In this document: positions 32,713 to 43,960 of the stretch, piece after piece
Layout: each line of letters opens with the position of its first letter
Numbering within the stretch: the stretch's first letter is position 1
NCBI RefSeq assembly: GCF_018324685.1
Contig: NZ_AP023354.1
Location: 3,286,001-3,350,000 of the forward strand
Direction of reading: 5' to 3'
DNA length: 64,000 nt
Source: Actinocatenispora sera
GTDB taxonomy: Bacteria > Actinomycetota > Actinomycetes > Mycobacteriales > Micromonosporaceae
The notes under the pieces: model-generated
Seen by the model: the letters and a program-made list of their open reading frames with translations, nothing else
Databases searched by the model: none
What the model was told of the DNA's origin: nothing
Translations under genes and position numbers: made by a program

Positions 32713-32779
32713 CGGAGCTTCGGTCATGCCGACCGGACGAGTCGGCGAGGGTCGCAACGAGGCGAGGTGCGTTGAACCT

Positions 32780-33079
32780 GTGACAGTCTGGGAAGTTGTG
32801 CTCGTCTTCGTCGGTATCCCGGTCGGAGTGTTCCTGCTGCTGGCCGCCGCGGTGTACGGCGCCGGTTCGCGCCGCTCCCGCCGGTACCGGCCGGGTCGGC
32901 CGTTCGAGTTCGCGCCGGTGTGGTTCCTGGCGGCACCGGAGCGCATCCTGACCGCGGACGACGGGCCGGAGCCTGCCGAGCCCGGTACCGCGATGCTCCC
33001 CGCAGGTGAGGCCGCCGGTGCCGTCGCCACCGCTGGCACGGTCCGGGGCGTCAAGGGGGGCGCAAGTGGCAGTTGGTGA
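32780..33079 (+). CDS. Small membrane protein, CtaJ-like
   Basis: A 99-residue protein: one N-terminal helix (VVLVFVGIPVGVFLLLAAAVYG), a basic motif RRSRRYRPGRPFEFAPVWFLAAPE, then an Ala/Gly/Glu-rich tail. The RPGRPFEFAPVWF block is highly conserved in actinobacteria; from memory these proteins are annotated as a subunit (CtaJ) of the aa3 cytochrome oxidase, but no cox genes are near, so I keep that tentative. GTG at 32780 gives the usual MTVWE start; an upstream ATG at 32726 would add 18 residues. It overlaps or abuts the DUF5130 gene, with which it is co-transcribed. Confidence 0.6.
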   Translation: MTVWEVVLVFVGIPVGVFLLLAAAVYGAGSRRSRRYRPGRPFEFAPVWFLAAPERILTADDGPEPAEPGTAMLPAGEAAGAVATAGTVRGVKGGASGSW

Positions 33080-33086
33080 GGCAGCG

Positions 33087-33557
33087 ATGACCACCTCCGA
33101 CAGCGGCCGGCACGAGCTGAGCGAGCCGCACGTCACCAGTCACGGCGAACCGGTCGAGCATCCGCCGACCCGCGGCTCGCTGTTCGACGGCATCGCCGAC
33201 GGTCCGTTCAACGGCGGCCAGCTGGTGCGGCTCGACGAGGCGCTGCGCGCCGCGGACGAGCAGTCCGGGCTGGCGTTCAGCGTCTACGTGGGCGGGCTCG
33301 ACGGTGACGACCACCGCCGGGCGGCCGACGCGATGCACGACCGGTTGGCCAACCCCGATGTCGGTGTGCTGCTTGCGGTGTCGCCGAACCAGCGGGTGGT
33401 CGAGATCGTGACCGGCCCGGTCGCGGCGAAGAAGCTGCCGGACCGCGTCTGCGCGCTGGCCGCGCTGTCGATGACCGCGGCATTCTCCGGCGGCGACCTC
33501 GCCGGCGGCATCGTCACCGGCCTCCGCATGCTGAGCGACCAAGCCCGCGTTCCCTGA
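33087..33557 (+). CDS. DUF5130/TPM-domain protein
   Basis: A 156-residue protein. After a flexible start, FNGGQLVRLDEALRAADEQSGLAFSVYVGGLDGDDHRRAADAM and VGVLLAVSPNQRVVEIVTGPVAAKKLPDRVC make an alpha/beta TPM-like fold found as DUF5130 in actinobacteria. Related TPM proteins in plants and bacteria help maintain photosystem or membrane complexes; here the role is unknown. ATG at 33087 has GTGAGG in front; a GTG at 33066 has an even better AAGGGGGG site and would overlap the previous gene by 14 bases. A terminator hairpin follows two bases after the stop. Confidence 0.8.
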   Translation: MTTSDSGRHELSEPHVTSHGEPVEHPPTRGSLFDGIADGPFNGGQLVRLDEALRAADEQSGLAFSVYVGGLDGDDHRRAADAMHDRLANPDVGVLLAVSPNQRVVEIVTGPVAAKKLPDRVCALAALSMTAAFSGGDLAGGIVTGLRMLSDQARVP

Positions 33558-33559
33558 TC

Positions 33560-33587
33560 GGCTGGGGCGCTGCGCCGCGCCCCAGCC
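33560..33587. terminator. Hairpin after DUF5130 gene
   Basis: An 11-base stem GGCTGGGGCGC (33560-33570) with its complement (33577-33587) around TGCGCC, two bases past the stop and between convergent genes. Confidence 0.75.
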
Positions 33588-33720
33588 GCCCGCTGGACTG
33601 CGCCGATTCGAGGCTTGTGTGTTGTCGCACACGGCGCCTCGCCTCGGCTTGCCAGCGAACGGCTGGAGCACGGCTCGCTCGCGTCCCCTCACATCACCGT
33701 GAGACCAGACAACAGGCCGG

Positions 33721-33909
33721 TCAGTTGACGGAGCGGCGTCCGCGGCCGACGGTGGGACGTTGCTGGACGCCGGCTTCGGGGTCGCCGCAGTGCGGGCACG
33801 GCACGAACCCCTGCACGGTGCGGTAGCGGCCGTCCACGACAGCGGCGTGCATCTGGAGCACCTCACCGGACCCGAGGCACGTGGTGCACACGTTGCTTGG
33901 TGCCGACAT
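33721..33909 (-). CDS. Small zinc-ribbon protein
   Basis: A 62-residue protein with two CxxC knuckles, CTTCLGSGEV and CPHCGDPE, separated by LQMHAAVVDGRYRTVQGFV, so a single zinc ribbon like the cysteine-rich region of DnaJ. It ends with a basic tail (GRGRRSVN). ATG follows AAGGTGAGCGCC. It is convergent with the DUF5130 gene and stands alone. Similar orphan ribbons occur in many actinobacteria; role unknown. Confidence 0.75.
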   Translation of the reverse strand: MSAPSNVCTTCLGSGEVLQMHAAVVDGRYRTVQGFVPCPHCGDPEAGVQQRPTVGRGRRSVN

Positions 33910-34124
33910 GGCGCTCACCTTACTGGTCTGGCCGACAACGTCCAGTGCCGATTCTGGTACCGATCCGAACGCGTGTGCTGTCGGATTCCCGCGCGTGTCG
34001 CGCCGGCCACGGCACCGCTCGCCCACCGCGCGTTCGCGGACGCGTCGTGGCGCGACGACACCGCGTTCGGCCGCCACATCGTTGCTCGATCGCTCCGCGT
34101 TCGCCGGACCGCCGGCCCGGCCGG

Positions 34125-34559
34125 TCAATCCGAGCGGGTGGCCGGGGATCGGTCGGCGTCGCGGGCCCGCCGGTCGTAGCGCCGGCGGGAGGACCGGACG
34201 TCCGGCATGTGTTGCTCGGCCCAACGTTTGAGCGGTGCGATCACCGCGACGAGGCTCGCGCCGAGCGGCGTCAGCGTGTAGTCGACCCGGACCGGGACGC
34301 TCGCGGTGACGGTGCGGTCGACCAGTCCGTCGCGTTCCAGCTGGCGCAGCGTCTGGGTCAGCATCTTCTGGCTGACGCCGGCGATCTGGCGGCTCAGCTG
34401 GGAGTAGCGCGCCGGGCCGCCGTCCAGCGCGGCGAGCACCAGCGTGACCCACTTGTCGGCGATCGTGTCCAGCACCTGTCGGGACGGGCACTCCGCGATG
34501 AAGGCGTCGTACTCCTGCCTCGCCTCGGCCCGGCGCTGGCTGGCCGTCGTCGTCGCCAT
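34125..34559 (-). CDS. HxlR family transcriptional regulator
   Basis: A 144-residue winged-helix regulator. CPSRQVLDTIADKWVTLVLAALDGGPARYSQL carries the conserved N-terminal Cys seen in redox- or aldehyde-sensing HxlR proteins; GVSQKMLTQTLRQLERDGLVDRTV is the recognition helix and wing, and a basic tail follows. ATG with GGAGGTG site. It is divergent from a quinone oxidoreductase-like gene, the typical target of HxlR/QorR regulators that sense electrophiles or disulfide stress. Inverted repeats in the gap are the candidate operator. Confidence 0.9.
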   Translation of the reverse strand: MATTTASQRRAEARQEYDAFIAECPSRQVLDTIADKWVTLVLAALDGGPARYSQLSRQIAGVSQKMLTQTLRQLERDGLVDRTVTASVPVRVDYTLTPLGASLVAVIAPLKRWAEQHMPDVRSSRRRYDRRARDADRSPATRSD

Positions 34560-34583
34560 CGCACACCTCCACCCTCGTTACGC

Positions 34584-34616
34584 ACTCTCAGGTGCCTACT
34601 TCCCGATAGAGAGTAG
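34584..34616. promoter_or_regulatory. Candidate HxlR operator
   Basis: Nested inverted repeats lie in the divergent gap: ACTCTC (34584-34589) with GAGAGT (34609-34614), and CTACT (34596-34600) with AGTAG (34612-34616). This is also the AT-richest part of the gap. Confidence 0.45.
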
Positions 34617-34663
34617 CGGCCTTACGTTGGTGCGCACAACGCCCGTACGACGAGGGAGCAGTG

Positions 34664-35566
34664 ATGCGTGCAGCGATACGAGGTACCGGCGGCCCGGCCG
34701 TCGTCGAGGTGCCGGCACCGGTACCGGCGGCCGGCCAGGTACGGATCTCAGTGGCCGCGGCGGCCGTCAACCCGGTGGATCTGGCGACCCAGGACGGACT
34801 GTTCGGCGAGCTGGCCGCGGCCGGCCTCGGCTGGGACGTCGCCGGCACCGTCGACGCGATCGGCGCCGGCGTGGACGGCCTGGCACCCGGCGATGCGGTG
34901 TTCGCCTTCCGGGACCGGTTGTCCGCGGCGACCGGCAGCCACGCCGAACTGGTCGTGCTGGACGCCGCCGCGGTCGCCGCCGCACCCGGGCTCGACCCGG
35001 CACGGGCGGCGACGGTGCCGCTGAGCGCGACGACCGGCTGGCAGGGCCTGGACCGGCTGGACCTGCCGGCCGGCGACACGATCCTCGTCACCGGTGCGGC
35101 CGGTGCCGTCGGCCGGTTCACCAGCACGCTCGCCCGGCGGCGCGGCCTGCGGGTGGTGGCCGCGATCCGGCCCGGCACCGCCGATCGCGTCCCGGCCGGC
35201 GTCGAGCACGTGGTCGAGACCACGCCCGGCTGGCCGGACGCGGTACGAGCGCTGCGGCCGGGCGGCGTCGACGGGGTACTGGATGCCGCCGGGCTCGGTG
35301 CGCCGGCGCTCGACGCGGTGCGCGCCGGCGGCCGGTACCTGTCGGTGCTGCCGATGCTCCCGCTGCCGCCGGCGCTGCGCGGTACGCACACGTCCGCGGT
35401 CGCGGCGTACAGCGACGCGACGGTGCTCACCGAGCTGGCGAAGCTCGCCGTCGCGGGGGAGCTGGAGTTGCCGGCGGTGGAGCGGTTTCCGCTCGATGCG
35501 GCCGCCGCAGCCTACCGGCGGGCGGCGCAGCCGGGCCGCACCGCCGCCGTGGTCCTGGTGCCATAG
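34664..35566 (+). CDS. Zinc-independent quinone oxidoreductase (MDR superfamily)
   Basis: A 300-residue NADPH-dependent reductase. The GroES-like N-terminal domain (GPAVVEVPAPVPAAGQVRISVAAAAVNPVDL, GWDVAGTVDAIGAGV) lacks zinc-ligand cysteines; the Rossmann domain has ILVTGAAGAVGRFTSTLARRRG. It is the quinone/enone reductase type and shorter than usual zinc alcohol dehydrogenases. Divergent from HxlR, which is probably its redox-sensing regulator. ATG follows GAGGGAGCAGTG; the GTG directly before it is possible. Tandem repeats follow its stop. Confidence 0.9.
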   Translation: MRAAIRGTGGPAVVEVPAPVPAAGQVRISVAAAAVNPVDLATQDGLFGELAAAGLGWDVAGTVDAIGAGVDGLAPGDAVFAFRDRLSAATGSHAELVVLDAAAVAAAPGLDPARAATVPLSATTGWQGLDRLDLPAGDTILVTGAAGAVGRFTSTLARRRGLRVVAAIRPGTADRVPAGVEHVVETTPGWPDAVRALRPGGVDGVLDAAGLGAPALDAVRAGGRYLSVLPMLPLPPALRGTHTSAVAAYSDATVLTELAKLAVAGELELPAVERFPLDAAAAAYRRAAQPGRTAAVVLVP

Positions 35567-35615
35567 CGCCGGACCGGTCCGACGGCGCTATGGCCCGCGA
35601 TCGGCGCCGTCCACC

Positions 35616-35738
35616 CGCAACGAGCGGTCCCCGGTCCGCAGCGAGTGTCCCCGGTCCGCAACGAGCGGTCCCCGGTCCGCAGCGTGTGTCCCCGGTCCGC
35701 AGCGAGCGGTCTCCGGGCCGCAACGAGCGGTCGCCGGC
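35616..35738. repeat. 20/21-base tandem repeat, six units
   Basis: Alternating 21- and 20-base variants of CGCAACGAGCGGTCCCCGGTC and CGCAGCGAGTGTCCCCGGTC, decaying towards 35738; fragments (CAACGAGCGG) recur to 35773. The array fills the convergent gap between the oxidoreductase and pepN. Confidence 0.85.
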
Positions 35739-35818
35739 AGCGGGAGCGGCAAGTGGTCGCGGGCAACGAGCGGCGCCCGTCTCGCGTGGTGCGGAACGGG
35801 CGCCGGATCGTGCCGTGC

Positions 35819-38371
<2,553 letters not shown>

Positions 38372-38663
38372 GTCTCCTCCTTGGTGCGCCAGTCGGCCCG
38401 CGGAGGCCGCCCGCTGGGGGAGGTGGCATCGTCGCCGGCCGGAAGCATTTCTTTCGTATCGCCTAGGCGAGTGTTCCACGACGCATGCGCCAGCGTGCAG
38501 GGTCCCGTCGGACACGGCTTGGTTGCGGTAGCGGTGGGCGAGGCGTGTTGCGGGCGCAACATGGCCGGCAATGTTGTCTGCGCAATATTGTTCGATGACG
38601 ACTGAACCATCGAGTGCGGGCCCACGCGATGCCGCGGGGTCGCAGCGTGGAAATGAGGACATA
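38372..38663. other. Divergent promoter region of pepN and DsbA-fold gene
   Basis: No gene. CAACAT (38557-38562) and ATGTTG (38571-38576) form a small inverted repeat next to the AT-rich GCGCAATATTGTTCGATG (38579 on), likely part of the promoter for the DsbA-fold gene. AAGGAGGAGAC before pepN and GAGGA before the other gene are the ribosome sites. Confidence 0.4.
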
Positions 38664-39296
38664 GTGCCCGATACTCAGCAAAAAACCACCGTCGACATGT
38701 GGTTCGACCCGGCATGCCCGTGGGCCTGGCTGGCGTCCCGGTGGCTGCTGCAGGTCGAACAGGTCCGGCCGGTACACATCCGGTTCCATGTGATGAGTCT
38801 CGCGGTGCTGAACGAGGACAAGGACATCCCGGACGGCTATCGCACCATGCTCGCCGACACCTGGGGCGCGGTCCGGGTGTGCATCGCCGCCGAGCAGGAC
38901 CACGGCACCGAGGTGTTGCGCGACCTGTACACCGCGCTCGGTACCCGCATCCACGTCAAGAAGCAGGCGAAGGACCGCCAGCTGCTGGTCGACGCGCTGA
39001 CCGACGCCGGCCTGCCGGCCGACCTCGCCGACGCCGCCGAGACCGACAAGTACGACGCGCAGCTGCGGGAGAGCCACCACCAGGGGATGGACCCGGTCGG
39101 CTACGACGTGGGTACCCCGGTGATCCACGTACCGGGCGCCGACGGCGAGCAGATCGCGTTCTTCGGCCCGGTGATCACCCCGGCGCCGAAGGGCGAGGCC
39201 GCCGGGCGGCTCTGGGACGGGGTGCTCGCGGTCGCCGGTACCGACGGGTTCTTCGAGATCAAGCGGACCCGCACCCGCGAGCCGATCTTCGACTGA
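38664..39296 (+). CDS. Mycothiol-type DsbA-fold nitroreductase, single-cysteine active site
   Basis: A 210-residue thioredoxin-superfamily protein. VDMWFDPACPWAWLASRWLLQVE carries the active site; the mycobacterial homologue (Rv2466c, from memory) has CPWC, while here the second cysteine is Ala, giving a monothiol CPWA, which fits mycothiol-linked reduction. The cis-Pro region is DVGTPVIHVPGADGEQIAFFGPV. Members reduce mycothiol disulfides or nitro compounds. The GTG with a GAGGA site is chosen; a longer frame upstream is unlikely. pepN and this gene are divergent, matching the mycobacterial order. Confidence 0.82.
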   Translation: MPDTQQKTTVDMWFDPACPWAWLASRWLLQVEQVRPVHIRFHVMSLAVLNEDKDIPDGYRTMLADTWGAVRVCIAAEQDHGTEVLRDLYTALGTRIHVKKQAKDRQLLVDALTDAGLPADLADAAETDKYDAQLRESHHQGMDPVGYDVGTPVIHVPGADGEQIAFFGPVITPAPKGEAAGRLWDGVLAVAGTDGFFEIKRTRTREPIFD

Positions 39297-39365
39297 CCGG
39301 CGGCGTCTCGCCGCCTGCTCCGGCCCGGACCGTACGGCATCGCCGCGGTCCGGGCCGGCGGCCCG

Positions 39366-40139
39366 TCAGGGCAGGTAGTACATCGGGTTGGGCATCTTGA
39401 AGGTGCGCTGCGCGTGGCCGCCCTTCAGATCCGAGTACTGGTCGCCGGCGTTCGCCACGATGGTGTAGCCCAGCGACTCGATGTGCGCCCGGGTGCCCGA
39501 CTTGTACTCGATGGTCGAGCAGTTCGGCGAGCACGTCAGGTACGGCGGGTACGGCGCGGTCTTCACCTTGGTGAAGATCCCCGCCGGCGTCGGGAAGCCC
39601 TGGTCGGCCAGGTTGTCCAGGGTCGCCTGCTGCTGGTCGTGCGGGCGGCCGGTGACGTAGAAGACCGCGTACCCGTGCGTGCTGGCCCAGGTGACCAGCG
39701 CCGGCATGCCGAAGATCGCCGGGAAGCACTTCGCCTCGACGCACGCGGCGTTGGTCACCGGGTCGTACCCGAAGTCGTGCGACGCCTCGTAGTTGTAGTT
39801 CGACAGCACGGTGTCGTCCACGTCGAGCACCAGCGCCTTCTTGCCGTGCTCGTGCGAGCGCGCCGTCAGCCAGTGCTTGAGCTGCGACTCGACCCGCTTG
39901 GCGTCCCGCGCGTACGCGGAGTCGGCGGACGGCTGGTGGTCGCCGTCGTCGCCGTAGTACGCCTTGATCTCGTTCTTGACCAGGCCGAGGTTCTCGATCG
40001 AGGAGTCGTGCTTCGGCGTGGCCTGGCCCGCGCCGTGCTGGTCGGCCCCGGCCATGCTGGCCCCGCCGACGCCGACGACCAGCGCGGCACCCAGCGCGAC
40101 CGCCGCGGTCAGCACCCGCTTCCTGGCGGACTTGAGCAT
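39366..40139 (-). CDS. Secreted HAD family acid phosphatase
   Basis: A 257-residue exported phosphatase of the class B/IIIB acid phosphatase family. Signal peptide at about residues 1-33 (VLTAAVALGAALVVGVGGASMAGA). The HAD motif I is ALVLDVDDTVLSNYNYE, where the first Asp is the nucleophile; motif II lies in YAVFYVTGRPHDQQ, motif III Lys near AHIESLGYT and motif IV in VANAGDQYSDL. It hydrolyses phosphomonoesters outside the cell. ATG follows GGAAGGGACGATGG. It is divergent from the DUF1015 gene. Confidence 0.9.
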   Translation of the reverse strand: MLKSARKRVLTAAVALGAALVVGVGGASMAGADQHGAGQATPKHDSSIENLGLVKNEIKAYYGDDGDHQPSADSAYARDAKRVESQLKHWLTARSHEHGKKALVLDVDDTVLSNYNYEASHDFGYDPVTNAACVEAKCFPAIFGMPALVTWASTHGYAVFYVTGRPHDQQQATLDNLADQGFPTPAGIFTKVKTAPYPPYLTCSPNCSTIEYKSGTRAHIESLGYTIVANAGDQYSDLKGGHAQRTFKMPNPMYYLP

Positions 40140-40447
40140 CCATCGTCCCTTCCGGCCGGCATCCGGCCTTCGTTCACGAGGTCCAGGCAGCAACGCCGTC
40201 GATGCCGGGACCTCTGGGGAGTCGACCGCCGGGGGTCGTGCCACTGCGCGGATCCGGCGGGCGACGGCCGGTTGGTACGCGGGGTGCGCACGCCGGCCGT
40301 AGCGAGGGTTGTGGTTGCGTACCGCGCTGTCAACGCCCCTCGCCGGGCCGATGCGATACCGGAATCCGCGGTACCGGTAGCGTCCAGGGCGACGACACGA
40401 GCCAGACTGGCGCCGGTCCACCCGGCGCCGAGCCACAGGGAGACGTG
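40140..40447. other. Divergent gap between phosphatase and DUF1015 genes
   Basis: This 308-base gap holds both promoters. I see ribosome sites at each end (GGAAGGG and GGGAGACG) but no convincing -10 box, palindrome or repeat. Confidence 0.35.
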
Positions 40448-41683
40448 ATGCAGTCGCCGGCGCACCCGATCGGTCGGGCCTGGATCTCCGCCGGGGGCAC
40501 CGGCGCGCAGAACTACGACGAGTTCGCCGACGACGGCGAGATCACCGAGATCGTGCGGGCCAACCCGGCCAGCGCGCTCGCCATCGAGATGCCGCACCGC
40601 ACCCCGGAGGCGGTCGCCGCCGGCCTGTCGTTCACCGACTCGCTGCCCGCCGCCGCGGCGCGGTTCGCCGCGCTGTGCGAGCAGAGCCGGTACCGGGCGG
40701 CCGAACAGGTTGTCGGCCTGTACCGGATCGCCGAGCCAGCCGGCAGCGCGGGCCGGGGTGCCGGCGACGGCGCGGTCAGCTACGGGGTGTTCTGCCTGGT
40801 CGACACCGACCAGATCTCCGCCAGCGCGGACGAGCCGGGGCTGGTGATCCGCAACGAGGACGTGTTCGTCGCCAAGGTGAAGGAGCGGGTCGCGCTGGCC
40901 GACGCGATCGGCCACCTGCTCAGCCCGATCCTGCTGCTGCAGACCGGATCCGGCGAGGCGCTGCAGGCGTTGCTGGTCGAGCTGACCGGCCGGCTCGGCG
41001 CCCCGGACGTCACCGACACCGACCCGCAGGGCCGCAGCCACCAGCTCTGGGCGCTGGGCCCGGGCGCCGACCAGGACCGGGTGCTGGCCGCCGCCGGCGG
41101 CGGTGAGCTGATCGTTGCGGACGGCAACCACCGCAGCCTGGCCGCCCAGGTCGGCGGGCTGCCCCGGTTCCTCGCCGTGGTCACCACGCCGGAGTCGGTG
41201 CACATCCAGCCGTACCACCGGTTGATCCGCGACGTGCCGCAGGCCGCCGAGTTGCCCGACCGGCTGCGCGCCGCCGGTGCCACCGTCGAACCGCTGCCGG
41301 CGCCCGCCGAGGTACCCCCGCCCGGCACCGTGCACCTGCACACCGCCGCCGGCTCGTACGCGGTGCGGTTGCCGGTGCCGTCCGGCGCCGGCGTGGTGGA
41401 CCGGCTGGACTACAGCGCGGTCGAGGCGGTGCTGGTCCGCGACGTGCTCGAACTGGACCCCTCGGACAAGCGGATCAGCTACGTGGGCGGCGACTACCCG
41501 GCGAGCTGGCTGCGCGGCGAGGTGGACGCCGGCCGCGCCGACCTGGCCGTGCTGATCGCGCCGGTCAGCGTGGCCGACTTCGTCGCGGTCAACCTGGCCC
41601 GGGCGAAGATGCCGCGCAAGTCCACCTGGTTCACCCCGAAGGCGCGCGCCGGCCTGCTCGCCGCCGAACTCTCCACCCCCTGA
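40448..41683 (+). CDS. DUF1015 family protein
   Basis: A 411-residue cytoplasmic protein of the DUF1015 family. The family pattern is clear: an N-terminal region with NPASALAIEMPHRTPEA, LCEQSRYRAAEQVVGLYRI, then KVKERVALADAIGHLLSPILLL, LIVADGNHRSLAAQVGGL (the family's strongest motif, DGNHR) and MPRKSTWFTPKARAGLL at the end, similar to the PRKSTYFEPK ending seen in homologues. No biochemical function is established that I can cite; a link with serine/phosphoserine metabolism is sometimes suggested by context. ATG follows GGGAGACG. Confidence 0.88.
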   Translation: MQSPAHPIGRAWISAGGTGAQNYDEFADDGEITEIVRANPASALAIEMPHRTPEAVAAGLSFTDSLPAAAARFAALCEQSRYRAAEQVVGLYRIAEPAGSAGRGAGDGAVSYGVFCLVDTDQISASADEPGLVIRNEDVFVAKVKERVALADAIGHLLSPILLLQTGSGEALQALLVELTGRLGAPDVTDTDPQGRSHQLWALGPGADQDRVLAAAGGGELIVADGNHRSLAAQVGGLPRFLAVVTTPESVHIQPYHRLIRDVPQAAELPDRLRAAGATVEPLPAPAEVPPPGTVHLHTAAGSYAVRLPVPSGAGVVDRLDYSAVEAVLVRDVLELDPSDKRISYVGGDYPASWLRGEVDAGRADLAVLIAPVSVADFVAVNLARAKMPRKSTWFTPKARAGLLAAELSTP

Positions 41684-41700
41684 CCCGACGACGCCGCGGT

Positions 41701-42672
41701 TCAGTCGGTGTCGGCGAGCAGCGACTCGGCGACCGCGGTGCGTGCGTAGAGCACCGACCGGCCGGCCCGGTGGGTACTGACGATGCCGGCGTCGCGCAGC
41801 GCGGTGAGATGCTGTGAGACGCCGGCGGCGGAGATTCCGGTGCGGCGGGCCAGATCGGTGGTGGAGGTCGGCGTCTCCAGCTCGGTGAGCAGCAGCGCCC
41901 GGGACCGGCCGAGTACCGCGGCGATGGCCGCGTGGTGCCGGACCGGCTGGTGCTCCCAGAGCGTCGCCGCGCCGCGGGCCGGGTAGAGCAGCTGCGGCGG
42001 GTGCGGCGGGCGTGACCAGGTCAGCACCCGGCCGACGAAGGCCGACGGCACGAGCACCAGGCCGGCGCCGATCCCGTCCCGGGTGAGCGCGCACTGCCGG
42101 CGCACCAGCTGGAGGGTGTTGTTGTCCCAGCTCAGAGTCTCGTGCAGGGAGTTGAACAGGTGGCCGGTGCCACGCTCGGCGACCTGCCGGGCACGGCGGA
42201 ACACGTCGGCGTCCAGCACCGCCCGTACCTTCGCCCAGTACGGGCCGAGTGCGAGGTCCCAGTAGGTCGCGACCTCGTCGGCGAGCTGCGCCAGCCGGCC
42301 CGGCGGGTCCGCCCGCAGCGCCTGGGCCCTGGGGTTGCTGGTGGGGTACTGGTCGAGATCGGTGCGCACGTCGCGCGGCGCGGTGGCGCGGATGGCGGCG
42401 AGCTCGGCGGCCAGGGTGGGCGCCGGGTCGTCCGGTAGCGGGGTGAGGAAGTCCGGCACGTAGCCCTGGGCCGGCACCAGCGCGGCGAGCCACCCGGCGT
42501 CCAGGCCCGCGGCGGCGACCCGCGGCCGTACCTGATCCAGCCATGGCTGGTGCAGCGGGTGCCGGGCCGGCGAGGCCAGCAGCTGGTAGCTCGCGACGAC
42601 CTCCCACATCGGGGAGACCGCGAACCGGGTGCGGGCCAGGTCGTCGGCCGAGAAGGCCAGCTCGGAGCGCAT
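41701..42672 (-). CDS. ArsR-type regulator with N-terminal DUF5937-like domain
   Basis: A 323-residue regulator. The first 230 residues (FSADDLARTRFAVSPMWEVVASY, LVLVPSAFVGRVLTWSRPPHPPQLLYPARG) form the large domain usual in this actinobacterial group; the last 80 (RSRALLLTELETPTSTTDLARRTGISAAGVSQHLTALRDAGIVSTHRAGRSVLYARTAVAESLL) are a winged helix of the ArsR type. No metal-binding cysteines are visible, so it senses something else. ATG after GGGGGGCAC. Divergent from an MFS exporter, its probable target; the gap contains TTAATCAATGG. Confidence 0.87.
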   Translation of the reverse strand: MRSELAFSADDLARTRFAVSPMWEVVASYQLLASPARHPLHQPWLDQVRPRVAAAGLDAGWLAALVPAQGYVPDFLTPLPDDPAPTLAAELAAIRATAPRDVRTDLDQYPTSNPRAQALRADPPGRLAQLADEVATYWDLALGPYWAKVRAVLDADVFRRARQVAERGTGHLFNSLHETLSWDNNTLQLVRRQCALTRDGIGAGLVLVPSAFVGRVLTWSRPPHPPQLLYPARGAATLWEHQPVRHHAAIAAVLGRSRALLLTELETPTSTTDLARRTGISAAGVSQHLTALRDAGIVSTHRAGRSVLYARTAVAESLLADTD

Positions 42673-42742
42673 GTGCCCCCCGTGGATTCGTTCTGGGCTT
42701 AATCAATGGTGTCGAGCATACGCCGGGCCCGACGATCGGCTC

Positions 42743-43960
42743 GTGTTCACCACGTTCAACGGCCTGCCTCGCGCCGCCTGGGTCCTGTTCGCCGGGACCG
42801 TCGTCAACCGGCTCGGCTTCGTCGTCGGCCCGTTCCTGGTCTTCTTCCTCGGTTCGCGCGGCATCGACACCGCGCAGATCCCGTACGTGCTCACCGCGCT
42901 CGGCGCGGGCAACCTGGTCGGTCCGGCGGTCGGCGGGATTCTCGCAGACCGGCTCGGTCGGCGCGCCACGGTCCTCGCCGGACTGATCGGTACCGCGGCC
43001 GCGCAGGCCTGCCTGTTCGCGGCGCCCAACGTGGCCCTGCTCGCGCTGTCCGCGGTGCTGCTCAGCTCCACCGCCACGATGGTCGCGCCGGCCGCCGCCG
43101 CGCTGCTGTCCGACGCCGTGCCCGCGCCCCGCCGCTACGCCGCCTTCGCGCTGCTGCACTGGGCGATCAACATCGGTACGGCGGTTGCCGGCGTCCTCGG
43201 CGGCTACCTCGCCACGTACGGCTACTGGCTGCTGTTCGTGGTGGACGGGGTCAGCTCGCTGGCGTTCGCCGCCATCGCCGCGGCGCTGCTACCGGCCGGC
43301 CGGTCCGTCCCGCCGACCGCCGCCACCTCCGGTATCGGTTACGCGGTGGTGCTGCGCGACCCGCTGGCGCGGGTGCTGCTGCCGCTGCTCGGCGTCGGGC
43401 TGATGATCTACTCCCTGACCGAGGTTTGCCTGCCACTCGCGATCCGCGACGACGGCCTGTCCACTCGCACGTACGGAGCGCTGGCGGCGCTCAACGCGGT
43501 CCTGGTGGTGGTCCTGCAGCCGGTCGCCACCCGCGTGCTGGCCCGGTTCCGGCAGATCCGCGTCTACTTCCTCGCCTCGGTACTGGTCGCCGTCGGGGTC
43601 GGCGCGACCGGCTTGGCGCACCACCCGTGGTCCTACGCGGTGACCGTGGTGATCTGGTCGGTCGGCGAGGCGATGGCGAGCGGCATCGCCGATGCGGTCG
43701 TCGCCGGGCTGGCACCAGTGGACGCGCGCGGCCGCTACCAGGGCAGTTTCCGCTGGATGTGGGGGCTGGGCCGGTTCTGCGCGCTGTCGGTGGCGACCGC
43801 CGTGTACGCCGCGGCCGGACCGGAGTTCGTCTGGTGGTTCGCCGTCGGCGGCGGGGTGGCCGCCGCGGTCGGCATGCTCGCCCTCGGCTCGGCGACAGCC
43901 CGCCGCACCGCCGAGCTCGACCGCGCAACCGCGACCACACCGGCTCCGGTCGCAGCCTGA
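42743..43960 (+). CDS. MFS transporter
   Basis: A 405-residue, 12-helix transporter. Helix 1 and loop FNGLPRAAWVLFAGTVVNRLGFVVGPFLVFFL and the loop 2-3 motif GGILADRLGRRATVLAGLIG are typical of multidrug exporters such as the YqgE/MDR group. The GTG at 42743 is chosen as it leads straight into helix 1; an upstream ATG at 42671 would overlap the divergent regulator's start. Divergent from the ArsR-type gene and presumably induced through it. Confidence 0.85.
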   Translation: MFTTFNGLPRAAWVLFAGTVVNRLGFVVGPFLVFFLGSRGIDTAQIPYVLTALGAGNLVGPAVGGILADRLGRRATVLAGLIGTAAAQACLFAAPNVALLALSAVLLSSTATMVAPAAAALLSDAVPAPRRYAAFALLHWAINIGTAVAGVLGGYLATYGYWLLFVVDGVSSLAFAAIAAALLPAGRSVPPTAATSGIGYAVVLRDPLARVLLPLLGVGLMIYSLTEVCLPLAIRDDGLSTRTYGALAALNAVLVVVLQPVATRVLARFRQIRVYFLASVLVAVGVGATGLAHHPWSYAVTVVIWSVGEAMASGIADAVVAGLAPVDARGRYQGSFRWMWGLGRFCALSVATAVYAAAGPEFVWWFAVGGGVAAAVGMLALGSATARRTAELDRATATTPAPVAA

